Notes: generated by a model not told the origin, from the sequence alone. Positions 8,942 through 18,477 are shown, counted from the first letter of the stretch. The stretch is 64,000 bases of DNA from an uncultured Alphaproteobacteria bacterium (GCA_944392275.1 CALXWA010000001.1:130737-194736); one strand, 5' to 3'. Translations and numbers: made by a program.

Positions 8942-10060
8942 ATGGAAGAAAAAATAAAAAAATTGGCTCAGAATTTGTTGCAAAATTCTGTAGATTTACA
9001 GCCGGGAGAAAAACTCTACATTGACAATCGGAGTACAAGCTCACTTCCTCTGGTTGAAGCATTAATCGAAACAGCCTGTCAAATAGGCGGCGTTCCTTTG
9101 TATATTATGGAGGATGTCCGGCTTCAAAGGGCACGTATTAATAATTCAACAGCCAAGCAAATTGCTATTTACGCCGAGCTTCAAAAACAGTTGATGTCAC
9201 AGATGGACGCTTATATCGGAATAAGGGATTTTACCAATCCTTTGGATGAATCTTTGATAAAGGAGGAGCAAAACAGACTTTATCAAAAAATCTATATCCA
9301 ACAAGTTCATTTTGATGTTCGACTAAGGCAAACAAAATGGTGTCTGCTACGCTATCCAGGAGATGTAATAGCTTATCGAGCCGGAATGTCAACTCAGGCT
9401 TTTACGGATTTTTATTTTCAAACATGTTTAGTTGATTATAAAAAGATGAAAAAAGCCATGCAGCCCTTGGCCAAACAAATGTCAGAAACGGACAAAGTAA
9501 AAATTGTCGGCCCGGGAACGAATTTAACCTTTTCAATAAAAAACATTCCGGTTACTTGTTGCTATGGTGAAAGGAATGTTCCAGACGGAGAGGTTTATAC
9601 GGCACCGGTTTTGGGAACCATGAATGGAACAATTCAGTTCAATACTCAAACCATTCATAATGGAAAACAATTTTCCAATATTTGTCTGACTTTCAAAGAT
9701 GGAAAAGTTGTTTGTGCCAACTCTCAAGGCAGTCAAGAAGAATTGCACAAAATTCTAAACATTGATGCCGGAGCAAAAATTATCGGAGAATTTTCTTTTG
9801 GAGTTAATCCATACATAACCAAAGCAATCGGAGATACCCTTTTTGATGAAAAAATCGGAGGTTCCATTCATTTGGCATTAGGAAATTCTTTGGAAAAATC
9901 AGACAATGGCAATCGTTCAGCAATTCACTGGGATTTAGTCTTAATTCAAACCCCGGACTACGGAGGAGGGCAGATATTTTTTGACGATAAACTTATCCGA
10001 AAAGACGGATTGTTTATTCCTCAAGAACTACAAGTCCTTAATCCGGAAAATCTTTTCTAA
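8942..10060 (+). CDS. M29 family aminopeptidase (AmpS/PepS-like)
   Basis: A thermophilic-aminopeptidase-type (M29) metalloenzyme, cytoplasmic, 372 aa, the normal family length. The N-terminal domain carries QPGEKLYIDN. The metal site is represented by the NVPDGEVYTAPV block (Glu), the GEFSFGVNP block (Glu), and SAIHWDLVL with the His and Asp ligands. This family removes N-terminal residues from peptides. The gene is divergent from the membrane protein and ends in a strong shared terminator with anmK. Only a short AT-rich leader precedes the ATG. Confidence 0.9.
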   Translation: MEEKIKKLAQNLLQNSVDLQPGEKLYIDNRSTSSLPLVEALIETACQIGGVPLYIMEDVRLQRARINNSTAKQIAIYAELQKQLMSQMDAYIGIRDFTNPLDESLIKEEQNRLYQKIYIQQVHFDVRLRQTKWCLLRYPGDVIAYRAGMSTQAFTDFYFQTCLVDYKKMKKAMQPLAKQMSETDKVKIVGPGTNLTFSIKNIPVTCCYGERNVPDGEVYTAPVLGTMNGTIQFNTQTIHNGKQFSNICLTFKDGKVVCANSQGSQEELHKILNIDAGAKIIGEFSFGVNPYITKAIGDTLFDEKIGGSIHLALGNSLEKSDNGNRSAIHWDLVLIQTPDYGGGQIFFDDKLIRKDGLFIPQELQVLNPENLF

Positions 10061-10062
10061 GC

Positions 10063-10099
10063 AAAAAAACACTCGAATCTAAAGCCGAGTGTTTTTTTT
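10063..10099. terminator. Bidirectional terminator between M29 peptidase and anmK
   Basis: CACTCG (10070-10075) pairs with CGAGTG (10086-10091), flanked by A7 and T8 runs, so it works in both directions. It overlaps the anmK stop codon. Confidence 0.85.
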
Positions 10100-11390
10100 A
10101 GAAACTTTGCCAACCTTTGGCCGCTTGGCAAATCATATCGTCATAAAAAGCTCTCCCTTCTTCCGGTTTGGCAAGGCTGCCACAGATAATCTTTTTCCCG
10201 GAGGCAATAATTTCCGGAATTTCCCAAACCCGTTGTTCTAATTGATAACGAGCCATGTCGGCAAAAAGTCTTGCTTCCATATATTCTCCAAAACGAGAAT
10301 ATTTAACCTCAAGAGGTTGATGAAAACGAGATAAAAATTCATGAAAAGGTTGTTGGTGTTCCGGCAACAAATAACCCTTTCCGGCAATCAAATCACAAAA
10401 AGCCTTATAAACAACCGGATTTTTCCAGCCCCCACCAAAAAGAATAATCTGAGCGGGAAGAGAAACGCTTGTATCACAAAGAGTTAAAGAATAAACGGCA
10501 ACATAAGCCGCAAAATACTCTAAGGTATGAACAATATCACAAAACAGCTCCGTTTGATAATCGGCAAAACCATACCGTTTTTCAATTCCGTCAAAAATTT
10601 CAGCCGTATGATAATATTGCGGATCACCGGATTTAGGTAAGGAGCGTTCATAATATTCTCGTCCGACATTAAACAAACGTTGCAACAATTCCGGCAACAA
10701 TTTTCCTTTTAATCCGTACTGGCCGTCTTTATCATAGGTATCCGGAGAATATTTACGGATATAAGAATCAATATATTCGTTAAAAGGACCGGCATCGGCT
10801 CCGATAAGAGCTTTACCATCAATAATCCACGCAAAATTAGAGGTATTTCCTCCATTATAATAACAAGCGTTTCCTTCGGTAGCGGCAATATGAGCATTAT
10901 GAGGCGGAACCAACGGCGCCCCTTCAAAACCATTCATAATCAGAGCAGAACGAAAATCATAAATTACCTTAATCCCGGTTAAATCGGCGAGCATCTTTCC
11001 GGACCCGATTTGCAACGTATAGGGAAGAGTTTTTTCTTTTTTGGCTTTTGACGGAGGATTATAATCCAAGGTTTTTCCATGGAAACCGATAGCATCAATC
11101 TGTTTTTTATCCAGATGATTTTTTTGGCACATATCATTAATACATTCAGCAATACCTTTCACATATTCATCATGGATTTTTTGAAAATCGGGAAGAGCTA
11201 AAATTTCAGGTTTTAACTTATTAAAGACCTGTTTTCTTAAAAAAGCCATTTTAGATTGCATTTCTTTGGAATAAGGTTTGCTATAGGTGCAAATATCCGT
11301 CATTTTATCCCCGTCAAACTCCGTTACAACAAGATCAATAGCATCCATGGAGTTTCCGGTCATATTCCCGATAATTCTGTATTTGCTCAT
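10098..11390 (-). CDS. anmK: Anhydro-N-acetylmuramic acid kinase-like protein, divergent
   Basis: AnmK phosphorylates and opens 1,6-anhydro-MurNAc recovered from the cell wall, giving MurNAc-6-phosphate. This 430-aa protein has the family's ATP-binding layout: an N-terminal phosphate loop (GNMTGNSMDAIDLV), the GGNTSNFAWI segment, the catalytic-Asp block GADAGPFNEYID and the adenosine-side ILFGGGWKNP. The usual forms are closer to GLMSGTSLDGVD and DTGPGNxxID, so this is a divergent member and a related sugar substrate is possible. The start at 11390 gives the conserved N-terminus; reading further upstream adds 17 residues unlike the family. Confidence 0.8.
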   Translation of the reverse strand: MSKYRIIGNMTGNSMDAIDLVVTEFDGDKMTDICTYSKPYSKEMQSKMAFLRKQVFNKLKPEILALPDFQKIHDEYVKGIAECINDMCQKNHLDKKQIDAIGFHGKTLDYNPPSKAKKEKTLPYTLQIGSGKMLADLTGIKVIYDFRSALIMNGFEGAPLVPPHNAHIAATEGNACYYNGGNTSNFAWIIDGKALIGADAGPFNEYIDSYIRKYSPDTYDKDGQYGLKGKLLPELLQRLFNVGREYYERSLPKSGDPQYYHTAEIFDGIEKRYGFADYQTELFCDIVHTLEYFAAYVAVYSLTLCDTSVSLPAQIILFGGGWKNPVVYKAFCDLIAGKGYLLPEHQQPFHEFLSRFHQPLEVKYSRFGEYMEARLFADMARYQLEQRVWEIPEIIASGKKIICGSLAKPEEGRAFYDDMICQAAKGWQSF

Positions 11391-11481
11391 CTTCCAATCC
11401 CAAAAAACAACTTTAAGATTACAAAATTTTATAAGCAACACAGTAAAAAAAAGATTAATCTAAAAAAGCCAATCCACAAAA

Positions 11482-13746
11482 TTAGAAATGATATTGAACT
11501 CCAAAGCTGATTTCAAAAGGAAGTTGAATCCGGCTTCCAAATTGTGTTGAAGCTTCGGTATAAGCAAAGAGATTATCCTTCCAATAAGATTGAATGCCGG
11601 CCCCGACCTCGTAGCGTAAAGAAGACAAATCCTCCTTAAAACAATAATCCGCCACGCAGACATCACTGGTCCCGTCCACATCATGAATCAGTGCAAAACG
11701 TCCATAAGCATCCAAGCGGTTGTTTTGGAGGGTTGTAAAGGTCTTTCCGGTAACAATATCTGCCCTTGTCGAAAAATAATTCGCATCATCTGCCTCAACC
11801 AAGGTATTATAATTTGTCCGGTAATGAACAGATCCGAGATACATATAATTAAATCCGACCGAAGGTTCTAAAAACCAATCCTTTGCAAAATAAAAACGTT
11901 TTCCCAAAGAGCTTGAAATCTGCCAACTGTCGACATCATATTTTCCGACAACTTCGCTACCGGCCGGCATATAGGTCTTAAGTTTTTGGTTGTGTTGAAA
12001 ATACGTTCCGACAATATCAGCAAAATAATTATCACGGGTGTTGAAAACCCCATAAAAACCAAGAGCTCGGGTATCCGCATCCCCATGACCGCTTCGATCA
12101 TATTTTTGCTGAGAAGACGTATATCCGCCATAAAGCCCCAAACTTAAAGAAGCAAAAGAATTTTTCCAAACTTCATGGTCATAACCGACTTCACTTCCAT
12201 AAAGTTTAATTTGACTGCTGGAGCCATCTTTATAATCAAATTTGAGCTCTTGTCCTAAACCCTTGATCCATAAATGATTATCCGGCTTATCAGAGCTTCG
12301 ATAAAGTCGAATACGATTATAAACCGGAGTTAAATGGGTATAAAATAAAGAGGCAAGGGAGCTATAAGTATTTTTAGCAAGAAGGGCACTATCTGTGACA
12401 TCTTGTGTGCGTACTAAAAACCAGTTGTCCCCCTCTTGTTCAAGGTTATAGCGATAAGCCCCGACATCAACGGCATTTCCTACCAAATAAAAACGATCGG
12501 AAGCTCCGGCGTTTTCATCAATAATTTCATATTTCAATGGGATAGAACCTTCAGCACTGTAATCATGAACGATAAGTCCAAAATTTCCATTTCCGGAATT
12601 AACCAGGATTTTATCAGATGTTCCTTCCGATAAATCACTATTAATGCTAAAAATACCGCTTCCCGATAAATTTCCAAATTGTACGATGCTAAATGCATAA
12701 TCGCGGGGAATATTAATTGCCGAATTTTGAATTTCCATATCTGGAATAGAGTTACTGCCGACAATGTTTACAACACTGTTATTAACGGTTGTTGTGCCTG
12801 ATAATGTTCCACCGGAAAATAAAAACATCCACCCGCCGTTTTCAAGGGTTGTATTTTCAGCTCTACCTCCGGAAAAAATACTTTGAACACCTCCGGTCTT
12901 AACCACAGCTCCCGAGACAAAACCTCCGTTTTCGACTTGTTGGCGGCCGCCGTTAACACTACTTCCGGTTTCCGTCCCGTAAACATTTTGTGTTCCGGAA
13001 TTGATACTTGTCTGGTAGGAGGTTGCTCCATAATCAACATTCATGCTTCCTCCGTTAAGGGTGGTTTGTTGAGCCGTTCCATTATCAATAATATCAATAA
13101 TAGCACCGGAATTTACCGTTGTTTGTTCCGTCGTTCCATAAACTTTTTGCCGCCCATTATTAGAAAAAGTTGCTCCGATACTACTGCCGCCAACATCAAC
13201 TTGTTGGGTTCCACCTGTAACAATAGCTTGTTTAGATATTCCACCGCTTAAAATTTCTTGCAGACCGCCGCTAACAAAAGAAGATTCATCCGTTCCTGAA
13301 ATATTTTCTCTTCCGCCGTTCAGATAGGTCTTGGCCACCGTTGCCCCGGCAGAAACAATAAAAATTCCGCCATTAACAGTCGTGTCTTCGGCATAACCTC
13401 CGGCATTAACATCAATGGTTCCAGACGTCGCTACCGTAGAAGAGTAGGCCGTTCCGTTAACATTTTGCACCGCTCGGTACTGAACATTTGTGTTATAAGA
13501 AATCCCTCCGGCCTCAACATTTTGTTGCCCATAAGGATAAATATTACTGTTATAAGAAGTTCCTCCGGACATAATTTGTTGATTCCCGGATACCGTAAAG
13601 TTCTTTGTTGTGCCATACACTTGTTGGGTAACAATCGACATAACATCTCCGTTGCTTAAAGTCTGGTCAGCACTAACAACTTGCGTGATAGCCATGGAAG
13701 TTGACGGAAACACAAGTCCTATCAAGAGCAAAAGAAATTTTTTCAT
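11482..13746 (-). CDS. Autotransporter with AIDA-type repeats and C-terminal beta-barrel
   Basis: A type Va secreted surface protein, 754 aa. The signal peptide (KKFLLLLIGLVFPSTSMA) is followed by a passenger of about 300 residues. The passenger consists of imperfect 19-residue-type units with the pattern GGxQxVxxGGxxxxTxVxx, as in AIDA-I, whose repeats are O-heptosylated. A short linker leads to a beta-barrel of about 270 residues ending in the BAM-recognised aromatic terminus (VQYHF). Likely role is adhesion or aggregation. Upstream is a 250-bp AT-rich gap, then tRNA-Pro on the same strand. No heptosyltransferase gene is visible in the window. Confidence 0.9.
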   Translation of the reverse strand: MKKFLLLLIGLVFPSTSMAITQVVSADQTLSNGDVMSIVTQQVYGTTKNFTVSGNQQIMSGGTSYNSNIYPYGQQNVEAGGISYNTNVQYRAVQNVNGTAYSSTVATSGTIDVNAGGYAEDTTVNGGIFIVSAGATVAKTYLNGGRENISGTDESSFVSGGLQEILSGGISKQAIVTGGTQQVDVGGSSIGATFSNNGRQKVYGTTEQTTVNSGAIIDIIDNGTAQQTTLNGGSMNVDYGATSYQTSINSGTQNVYGTETGSSVNGGRQQVENGGFVSGAVVKTGGVQSIFSGGRAENTTLENGGWMFLFSGGTLSGTTTVNNSVVNIVGSNSIPDMEIQNSAINIPRDYAFSIVQFGNLSGSGIFSINSDLSEGTSDKILVNSGNGNFGLIVHDYSAEGSIPLKYEIIDENAGASDRFYLVGNAVDVGAYRYNLEQEGDNWFLVRTQDVTDSALLAKNTYSSLASLFYTHLTPVYNRIRLYRSSDKPDNHLWIKGLGQELKFDYKDGSSSQIKLYGSEVGYDHEVWKNSFASLSLGLYGGYTSSQQKYDRSGHGDADTRALGFYGVFNTRDNYFADIVGTYFQHNQKLKTYMPAGSEVVGKYDVDSWQISSSLGKRFYFAKDWFLEPSVGFNYMYLGSVHYRTNYNTLVEADDANYFSTRADIVTGKTFTTLQNNRLDAYGRFALIHDVDGTSDVCVADYCFKEDLSSLRYEVGAGIQSYWKDNLFAYTEASTQFGSRIQLPFEISFGVQYHF

Positions 13747-13960
13747 ATGTTATTTCCTTTATATTTTACAAGGCCTGCCGTTTATATAAGCCTTAAAGGA
13801 AAAAATAAAATATTAGGAGAGTATAAAATAACAAAATAGGAAATTTGATAGGGACTTTTTTCGTTTGTAAATCAATACAGTTTCTCAGAATTTGCTTGAT
13901 CTTGAAAGAAAAAAATCTTTTGTATAGAGAGGGGCATACACAATTTATAAACATTAAAAC

Positions 13961-13991
13961 AAAAAACCGCCATAAAAGGCGGATTTTTGTT
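13961..13991 (-). terminator. Terminator after tRNA-Pro(GGG)
   Basis: CCGCC / GGCGG stem (13967-13971, 13978-13982) with A and T tracts on both sides, directly downstream of the tRNA on the minus strand. Confidence 0.75.
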
Positions 13992-13995
13992 TTAA

Positions 13996-14072
13996 TGGTC
14001 GGGATGACTGGATTCGAACCAGCGACCACTTGCACCCCATGCAAATGCGCTACCAGGCTGCGCTACATCCCG
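13996..14072 (-). tRNA. tRNA-Pro(GGG)
   Basis: Complete cloverleaf. The acceptor stem CGGGATG pairs with CATCCCG. The anticodon stem TTTGC / GCAAG encloses the 7-nt loop ATGGGGT, giving anticodon GGG. TTCGAAT is in the T-loop, and CCA is encoded at 13996-13998. The gene is followed by a rho-independent terminator. Confidence 0.95.
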
Positions 14073-14146
14073 AAAATCGTTTTTCTCTATCATAAAACAG
14101 TTATTTCTATATAACTCTTGGCACAAAAAAGCAAGCAAAAAAATTT

Positions 14147-14560
14147 TTATGACTTTGCCGTTTTATTAAGAGCAACAGAAAGTTCTTCATGAAGACTTTT
14201 TAAGCGTGTCAAAAGACTACTGATAATCTTCCGACTGGTATCATCAAGATTTTCTTGAGCAAGGCCATCTTCAAAGAAATCTTTTTGAATTTCTTCTCCG
14301 ACCACGGCTTTGACACCCTTTTCCTTAAATAATAATTGAACACCCTCAATCGTATAGCGTTTATCATATAAATAATCACGAATGGTGCGGATAATTTCAA
14401 CATCATCGGGCCGATAATAGCGACGACCGCCATTCCTTTTCATGGGTTTGATTTGCGGAAACTTAGTTTCCCAAAAACGAAGCACATGGGTAGCAACGCC
14501 AAGATCTTCAGCAACTTCGGCAATTGTCCTAAAGGCAGCTTTGCTTTTATTTACAACCAT
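14147..14560 (-). CDS. MerR-family transcriptional regulator
   Basis: 137 aa with an N-terminal MerR winged helix ([20 protein letters not shown], then [15 protein letters not shown]) and a basic or acidic C-terminal helical tail predicted to dimerise. There are no cysteines of the metal-sensing MerR group, so it is not a metal sensor. In alphaproteobacteria a regulator of this type regularly follows ihfA, as here (19-bp gap). The ATG is preceded by AAGGA at 6-nt distance; an in-frame TTG six bases upstream is rejected. Confidence 0.9.
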   Translation of the reverse strand: MVVNKSKAAFRTIAEVAEDLGVATHVLRFWETKFPQIKPMKRNGGRRYYRPDDVEIIRTIRDYLYDKRYTIEGVQLLFKEKGVKAVVGEEIQKDFFEDGLAQENLDDTSRKIISSLLTRLKSLHEELSVALNKTAKS

Positions 14561-14579
14561 ATGCAATCCTTACCAAATA

Positions 14580-14864
14580 TTAGGCGTTAATGATTTTACG
14601 CACCGTTTGAGAGGGCTTAAAAGAAATAACACGGCGAGGGGTAATAACAGCCTCTACACCGGTTTTAGGGTTGCGACCGATGCGTTCTCTTTTATCACGC
14701 AAAGAAAAAGTTCCAAAAGAAGACAATTTTACATCATTTCCGTTACTGAGCTCATTAACAATCTCATCAATAATCATGTCTAAAATATCGGTAGAATCTT
14801 TTCTGGAAAGACCAACTTCTTCATAAATAGTTTCAGCAACATCGGCACGCGTAATAGTTTTCAT
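14580..14864 (-). CDS. ihfA: Integration host factor subunit alpha
   Basis: A 94-aa DNA-bending protein of the HU/IHF family. The N-terminal dimerisation helices (RADVAETIYEEVGLSRKDST) are followed by VKLSSFGTFSLRDK and the minor-groove arm with GRNPKTG and the ISFKPSQTVR end, typical of IhfA rather than HU. IHF-alpha pairs with IHF-beta, which is not in this window. The gene lies between fabH and a merR gene in the conserved alphaproteobacterial order. Confidence 0.93.
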   Translation of the reverse strand: MKTITRADVAETIYEEVGLSRKDSTDILDMIIDEIVNELSNGNDVKLSSFGTFSLRDKRERIGRNPKTGVEAVITPRRVISFKPSQTVRKIINA

Positions 14865-14969
14865 CTTTAATCCTTTTAAATTCTAAAATTCTTTTTTTTG
14901 CGATAAGATAATTATACTAAATCAAACCCCATATCAAGAGCAAATCAACGATTTTAACATAATTTATTC

Positions 14970-15947
14970 TTAGAGTCGGACAACCGCTCCGCCCCAAGTA
15001 AATCCGGCTCCCATTGCGGTCAAAACAATTAAATCACCTTTTTTAATTGTTCCGTCTTCAATTTTTTCAGAAAGAGCCAAAGGAATAGAGGCGGCAGAAG
15101 TATTTCCGTGCTGTGCAATATTGACAATAACCTTTTCTTCCGGGAGTTCAAGTTTCTTACCCACACCTTCAATAATACGAATATTGGCTTGATGAGGCAA
15201 TAACCAGTCAATATCTTGAATATTAATATTTGCCAAACGAGCAGCTTCTTCAGCAGCTTGAGCCAAAGAGCCGATAGCATACTTAAAGACTTCTTTCCCG
15301 TCCATTTCAATAAAACCGGTTGTCTTGGTTGAAGAAACACCGCCGTCGGTTTTTAAGCTGTCATAATGATAGCAGTCGGCATAAATTTTAGTCGACAAAA
15401 CACCAACATCTTGATTGCTTCCGTCTCCTTCTTTGGCACGGATAACAACCGCACCGGCCCCATCACCAAAAAGAACGCAAGTGTTACGATCGGTCCAATC
15501 AGTAATTTTAGAGAGCGACTCTGCACCAATAACAACGGCTGTTTTAATTTGTCCCATTTGGATCATATTATCCGCCATGGTCAAAGCATAAACAAAACCG
15601 GAGCAGGCCGCTGAAATATCAAAAGCAGGCGTCCCGGTTTTAACGCCGAGTTTTGCGGCAACTTTTAAAGCCGTTGACGGAGTCGTATTATCGGGAGTAA
15701 TGGAGGCCAAAATAACCAAATCAATTTCAGAAGGTTCAATTCCGGCTTTGTCGACAGCCATTTTAGCCGCATTGTAAGCCAAATCGGAAGTAAACTCATC
15801 TTCAACAATACTTCTGGCCTTAATCCCGGTACGAGTAGTAATCCACTCATCACTGGTTTCTACCATTTTAGCCATATCATCATTGGTCAAAACTTTTTTA
15901 GGGGTATAATGACCATGTCCAATAATTTCCGATCTAATACACTTCAT
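14970..15947 (-). CDS. fabH: Beta-ketoacyl-ACP synthase III (FabH)
   Basis: FabH condenses acetyl-CoA with malonyl-ACP to start fatty-acid synthesis. 325 aa, normal length. The catalytic triad is visible: Cys115 in ISAACSGFVYAL, His in LLPHQANIRII, and Asn in QHGNTSAASIPLAL. The start at 15947 has AGGA 8 nt upstream and begins with the family-typical SEIIGHGHYTP; longer readings overlap deep into plsX. It overlaps the 3' end of plsX by 14 bp, which argues for translational coupling. Confidence 0.97.
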   Translation of the reverse strand: MKCIRSEIIGHGHYTPKKVLTNDDMAKMVETSDEWITTRTGIKARSIVEDEFTSDLAYNAAKMAVDKAGIEPSEIDLVILASITPDNTTPSTALKVAAKLGVKTGTPAFDISAACSGFVYALTMADNMIQMGQIKTAVVIGAESLSKITDWTDRNTCVLFGDGAGAVVIRAKEGDGSNQDVGVLSTKIYADCYHYDSLKTDGGVSSTKTTGFIEMDGKEVFKYAIGSLAQAAEEAARLANINIQDIDWLLPHQANIRIIEGVGKKLELPEEKVIVNIAQHGNTSAASIPLALSEKIEDGTIKKGDLIVLTAMGAGFTWGGAVVRL

Positions 15948-16986
15948 AAATAACATCCTGTGATAATTCGTCGAGGTCGATTTTTTCAATCTCTTCTTTA
16001 ATTGTAGCAACAAAATTTTGGCGAACGAGCGTTGCAGCATTATTAACGGCAACCGAAAAGCCCAACGCATCCGTACCGCCGTGACTCTTAACGGATAACC
16101 CGTTCAGCCCGACAAACATAGCCCCGTTATAAAGGCGAGGGTCCATTGTTTTTTTGACCTTAAAGGCAACACCGAGCATAAAAGGCAAACCAAGTTTTGC
16201 CAACCAAGATTTTTTAACGGCATCTTTCAACATTGAAACAACTAAACGAGCTGTTCCTTCAATAGATTTAAGTGCAATATTTCCGGTAAAACCGTCCGCG
16301 ACGATAACATCGGCGATTCCTTTGGAAATTTCATGCGGCTCAATATATCCCTTAAAATCAATATCCATATGAGAGTTTTTAATCATATGAGCGGCTTGAC
16401 GGATTTCTTCTTTACCCTTCATTTCTTCAGCCCCGATATTGAGCAAGGCAACCCGAGGACGTTTAATCCCCAAGGCATGTTTTGCCAAAATATCACCCAT
16501 TAAAGCAAACTCAGTCAAATTGATGGCGTCACATTCGGTATTTGCACCCAAATCAAGCATAACATATTTTCCATAACGATGCGGCATAATGCTTACAATC
16601 GCCGGACGATGGATTTTGGTAATTGTTTTGAGAGTAAGTTTAGAAATAGCCATCAAGGCACCGGTATTTCCGGCAGAAACAACGGCTTGAGCTTCTCCGC
16701 GACGTACGGCATCAATAGCCATATACATACTGGTATTACGATTGCGGATCACATGGGAAGGCTTATCTTCGTTATGAACCATCTCTGAGGTGTGACGAAA
16801 TTCACAAACATTTTTCAGCTGAGGAAATTGATCAAGAATCGGCAAAACTTTTTCGGAATCACCAAACAGCAAAAACCGAATGTCTGGATTCTTTTTGGTA
16901 GCAAGTGCTAACCCTTCAATCACGACTCGGGGGGAATTATCTCCCCCCATAGCATCGATTGAAATAACTAAGTTACTGGTAGTCAA
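15934..16986 (-). CDS. plsX: Phosphate acyltransferase PlsX
   Basis: PlsX converts acyl-ACP to acyl-phosphate, the acyl donor for glycerol-3-phosphate acylation in phospholipid synthesis. 350 aa with ISIDAMGGDNSPRVV at the N-terminus, SAGNTGALMA, and VADGFTGNIALK further on, all hallmarks of the family. A peripheral membrane enzyme. It sits between rpmF and fabH in a lipid-ribosome operon conserved in many proteobacteria. Confidence 0.97.
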   Translation of the reverse strand: MTTSNLVISIDAMGGDNSPRVVIEGLALATKKNPDIRFLLFGDSEKVLPILDQFPQLKNVCEFRHTSEMVHNEDKPSHVIRNRNTSMYMAIDAVRRGEAQAVVSAGNTGALMAISKLTLKTITKIHRPAIVSIMPHRYGKYVMLDLGANTECDAINLTEFALMGDILAKHALGIKRPRVALLNIGAEEMKGKEEIRQAAHMIKNSHMDIDFKGYIEPHEISKGIADVIVADGFTGNIALKSIEGTARLVVSMLKDAVKKSWLAKLGLPFMLGVAFKVKKTMDPRLYNGAMFVGLNGLSVKSHGGTDALGFSVAVNNAATLVRQNFVATIKEEIEKIDLDELSQDVIYEVY

Positions 16987-17049
16987 GACCTACTCCGTTT
17001 CGCATAAAACCTGAAAAAAAATCAGGAAGTTGAAAGAAATAATAACTTA

Positions 17050-17238
17050 TTATTCGGCAGAAGCCTTTTTGGCAACTACTTCACGATTGTCGTATTGACC
17101 GCAAGACGGGCATACGTTATGAGGTCTCTTTAATTCGCCACAGTTTGGGCATTCCATATAAGAATTGCTCTTCAAGGCATCGTGAGAACGACGCATATCG
17201 CGGCGAGACTTTGATGTTTTCTTCTTAGGTGTAGCCAT
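17050..17238 (-). CDS. rpmF: 50S ribosomal protein L32
   Basis: 62 aa, basic N-terminus ([20 protein letters not shown]) followed by a four-cysteine zinc ribbon ([18 protein letters not shown]). The zinc form of L32. Located 176 bp downstream of yceD and 63 bp upstream of plsX. Confidence 0.97.
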   Translation of the reverse strand: MATPKKKTSKSRRDMRRSHDALKSNSYMECPNCGELKRPHNVCPSCGQYDNREVVAKKASAE

Positions 17239-17414
17239 TTTCTTATTCTCTATTTATTGTTAAACACGAAATTTTACTTGTTAGGTTTCAGCATTAATAA
17301 AACATTTAAAACCGAAAATCAACAAATAAAAACATTATTGCGAAATTCTGCAATCCTTTTACTCAATATTTTCTTATTTTGCAAGGACTTTTTTATAAAA
17401 CTTAAAGCAAAAAA

Positions 17415-17933
17415 CTATTTTTTCAGTTTTTGTAAGACCGCAAAAGGATTAGCCGCACGGGTTGTCTCCTCATCAAATTCAGACTTAAAGACAAAAGATT
17501 CGTTTTCTTGCCGTGGAAAATCGTCAATAACCAAAGCAATTTGTTCCATAGCAATTTCGGCCAAATCAATTTGACCGTTTTCAATAATATCGATGATTTC
17601 ATCATCAAACTCAAATTCGGTTTCTTTGAGTTCTTTTAAGGTCATTTGCGTATCATAAACAACCTTAAACTCGCAGTGATAAGGCTTGATAAAATTTTCC
17701 AAAGAAATGACGCTGGTTTGTTCCAATTTGGCATCAGCCGTGCCCCAAACATCAATTTTATGCTGCTTGCTTGTCATTTTGACATGGATTTCAGCCTGAA
17801 AAGATTTTACGGACGGGAGCTTATAAACCTCGGCAATAAAGGCACATTGTTCTTCAGTGGCCTTAAGGCGATAGACCTTTTCCGCTCCGGAAATATCTTC
17901 AACCTTTAAGGGATAAGAAAAAAGATTTTGCAT
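17415..17933 (-). CDS. yceD: YceD/DUF177 family protein
   Basis: 172 aa with the DUF177 pattern: acidic C-terminal half, and near the end PRQENESFVFKSEFDEE, corresponding to the conserved stretch before a Pro-Phe-containing tail (ANPFAVLQKLKK). YceD proteins regularly precede rpmF and have been linked to 23S rRNA metabolism. The 176-bp gap before rpmF is AT-rich and shows no other feature. Divergent from bamE across 66 bp. Confidence 0.9.
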   Translation of the reverse strand: MQNLFSYPLKVEDISGAEKVYRLKATEEQCAFIAEVYKLPSVKSFQAEIHVKMTSKQHKIDVWGTADAKLEQTSVISLENFIKPYHCEFKVVYDTQMTLKELKETEFEFDDEIIDIIENGQIDLAEIAMEQIALVIDDFPRQENESFVFKSEFDEETTRAANPFAVLQKLKK

Positions 17934-17999
17934 AAATATTTTCCTTGTGTTATAGAGATATTAAATATTTAAGTAAGGTATAACTTCAAGGAAAACAAT

Positions 18000-18470
18000 A
18001 TGTCAATAAACAAAATGATATGGACTTGCTCTTTTGCCGTTTTATTAGCTTCTTGCTCAACGCAAAAAACAAATGAATGGTTTGTCAGTCATAATGGCAA
18101 TATGCCGACAAACGAACGGATTGACAAGATAAAGGTCGGAACCTCAAAAGAAGAGGTTAAGGAGATTTTAGGAGCACCGTCTGTTGTTGTTTCCTTTGAT
18201 TCTAATACTTGGATTTATATGTCCTCAGATGTCAAAAGAGTGGCCTTTTTTGCTCCTGAGGAAGTTAATCGGGATGTCTTAACGCTCAAGTTTGATGAAA
18301 AAGACAATATTAAAGAGATTAAACGTTTGAGCAAGGCCGATGGCAAAGATATCAAACCGGTTTCGGATTACACGCCTTCATATGGGCAAAACATGGGCTT
18401 CTTCCGCAAATATTTTGGCGGGGTAGGGCAGTACAATCCCTTTGGTGGGGTGAACAGTCCCCGCATGTAG
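18000..18470 (+). CDS. bamE: BamE/OmlA-family outer-membrane assembly lipoprotein
   Basis: Lipoprotein component of the BAM complex that inserts beta-barrel proteins. 156 aa with signal peptide and lipobox LLASC, then the SmpA/OmlA fold: IDKIKVGTSKEEVKEILGAP, a tryptophan-tyrosine strand (TWIYMS) and a final strand pair. The C-terminal 45 residues (after DGKDIKPV) are a Gly/Asn/Phe-rich extension with no clear homology. Divergent to yceD, as in other alphaproteobacteria. Confidence 0.9.
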   Translation: MSINKMIWTCSFAVLLASCSTQKTNEWFVSHNGNMPTNERIDKIKVGTSKEEVKEILGAPSVVVSFDSNTWIYMSSDVKRVAFFAPEEVNRDVLTLKFDEKDNIKEIKRLSKADGKDIKPVSDYTPSYGQNMGFFRKYFGGVGQYNPFGGVNSPRM

Positions 18471-18477
18471 TTCAAAC

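Noticed and set aside
12883-13251. Frame on the plus strand inside the autotransporter gene
   Set aside because: Antisense of the repeat region; its repeat-like look only mirrors the passenger repeats.
13845-14114. Open frame across tRNA-Pro(GGG) reading GFEPATTCTPCKCATRLRY
   Set aside because: This is the antisense of the tRNA and a classic mis-annotation; no ribosome site or domain.
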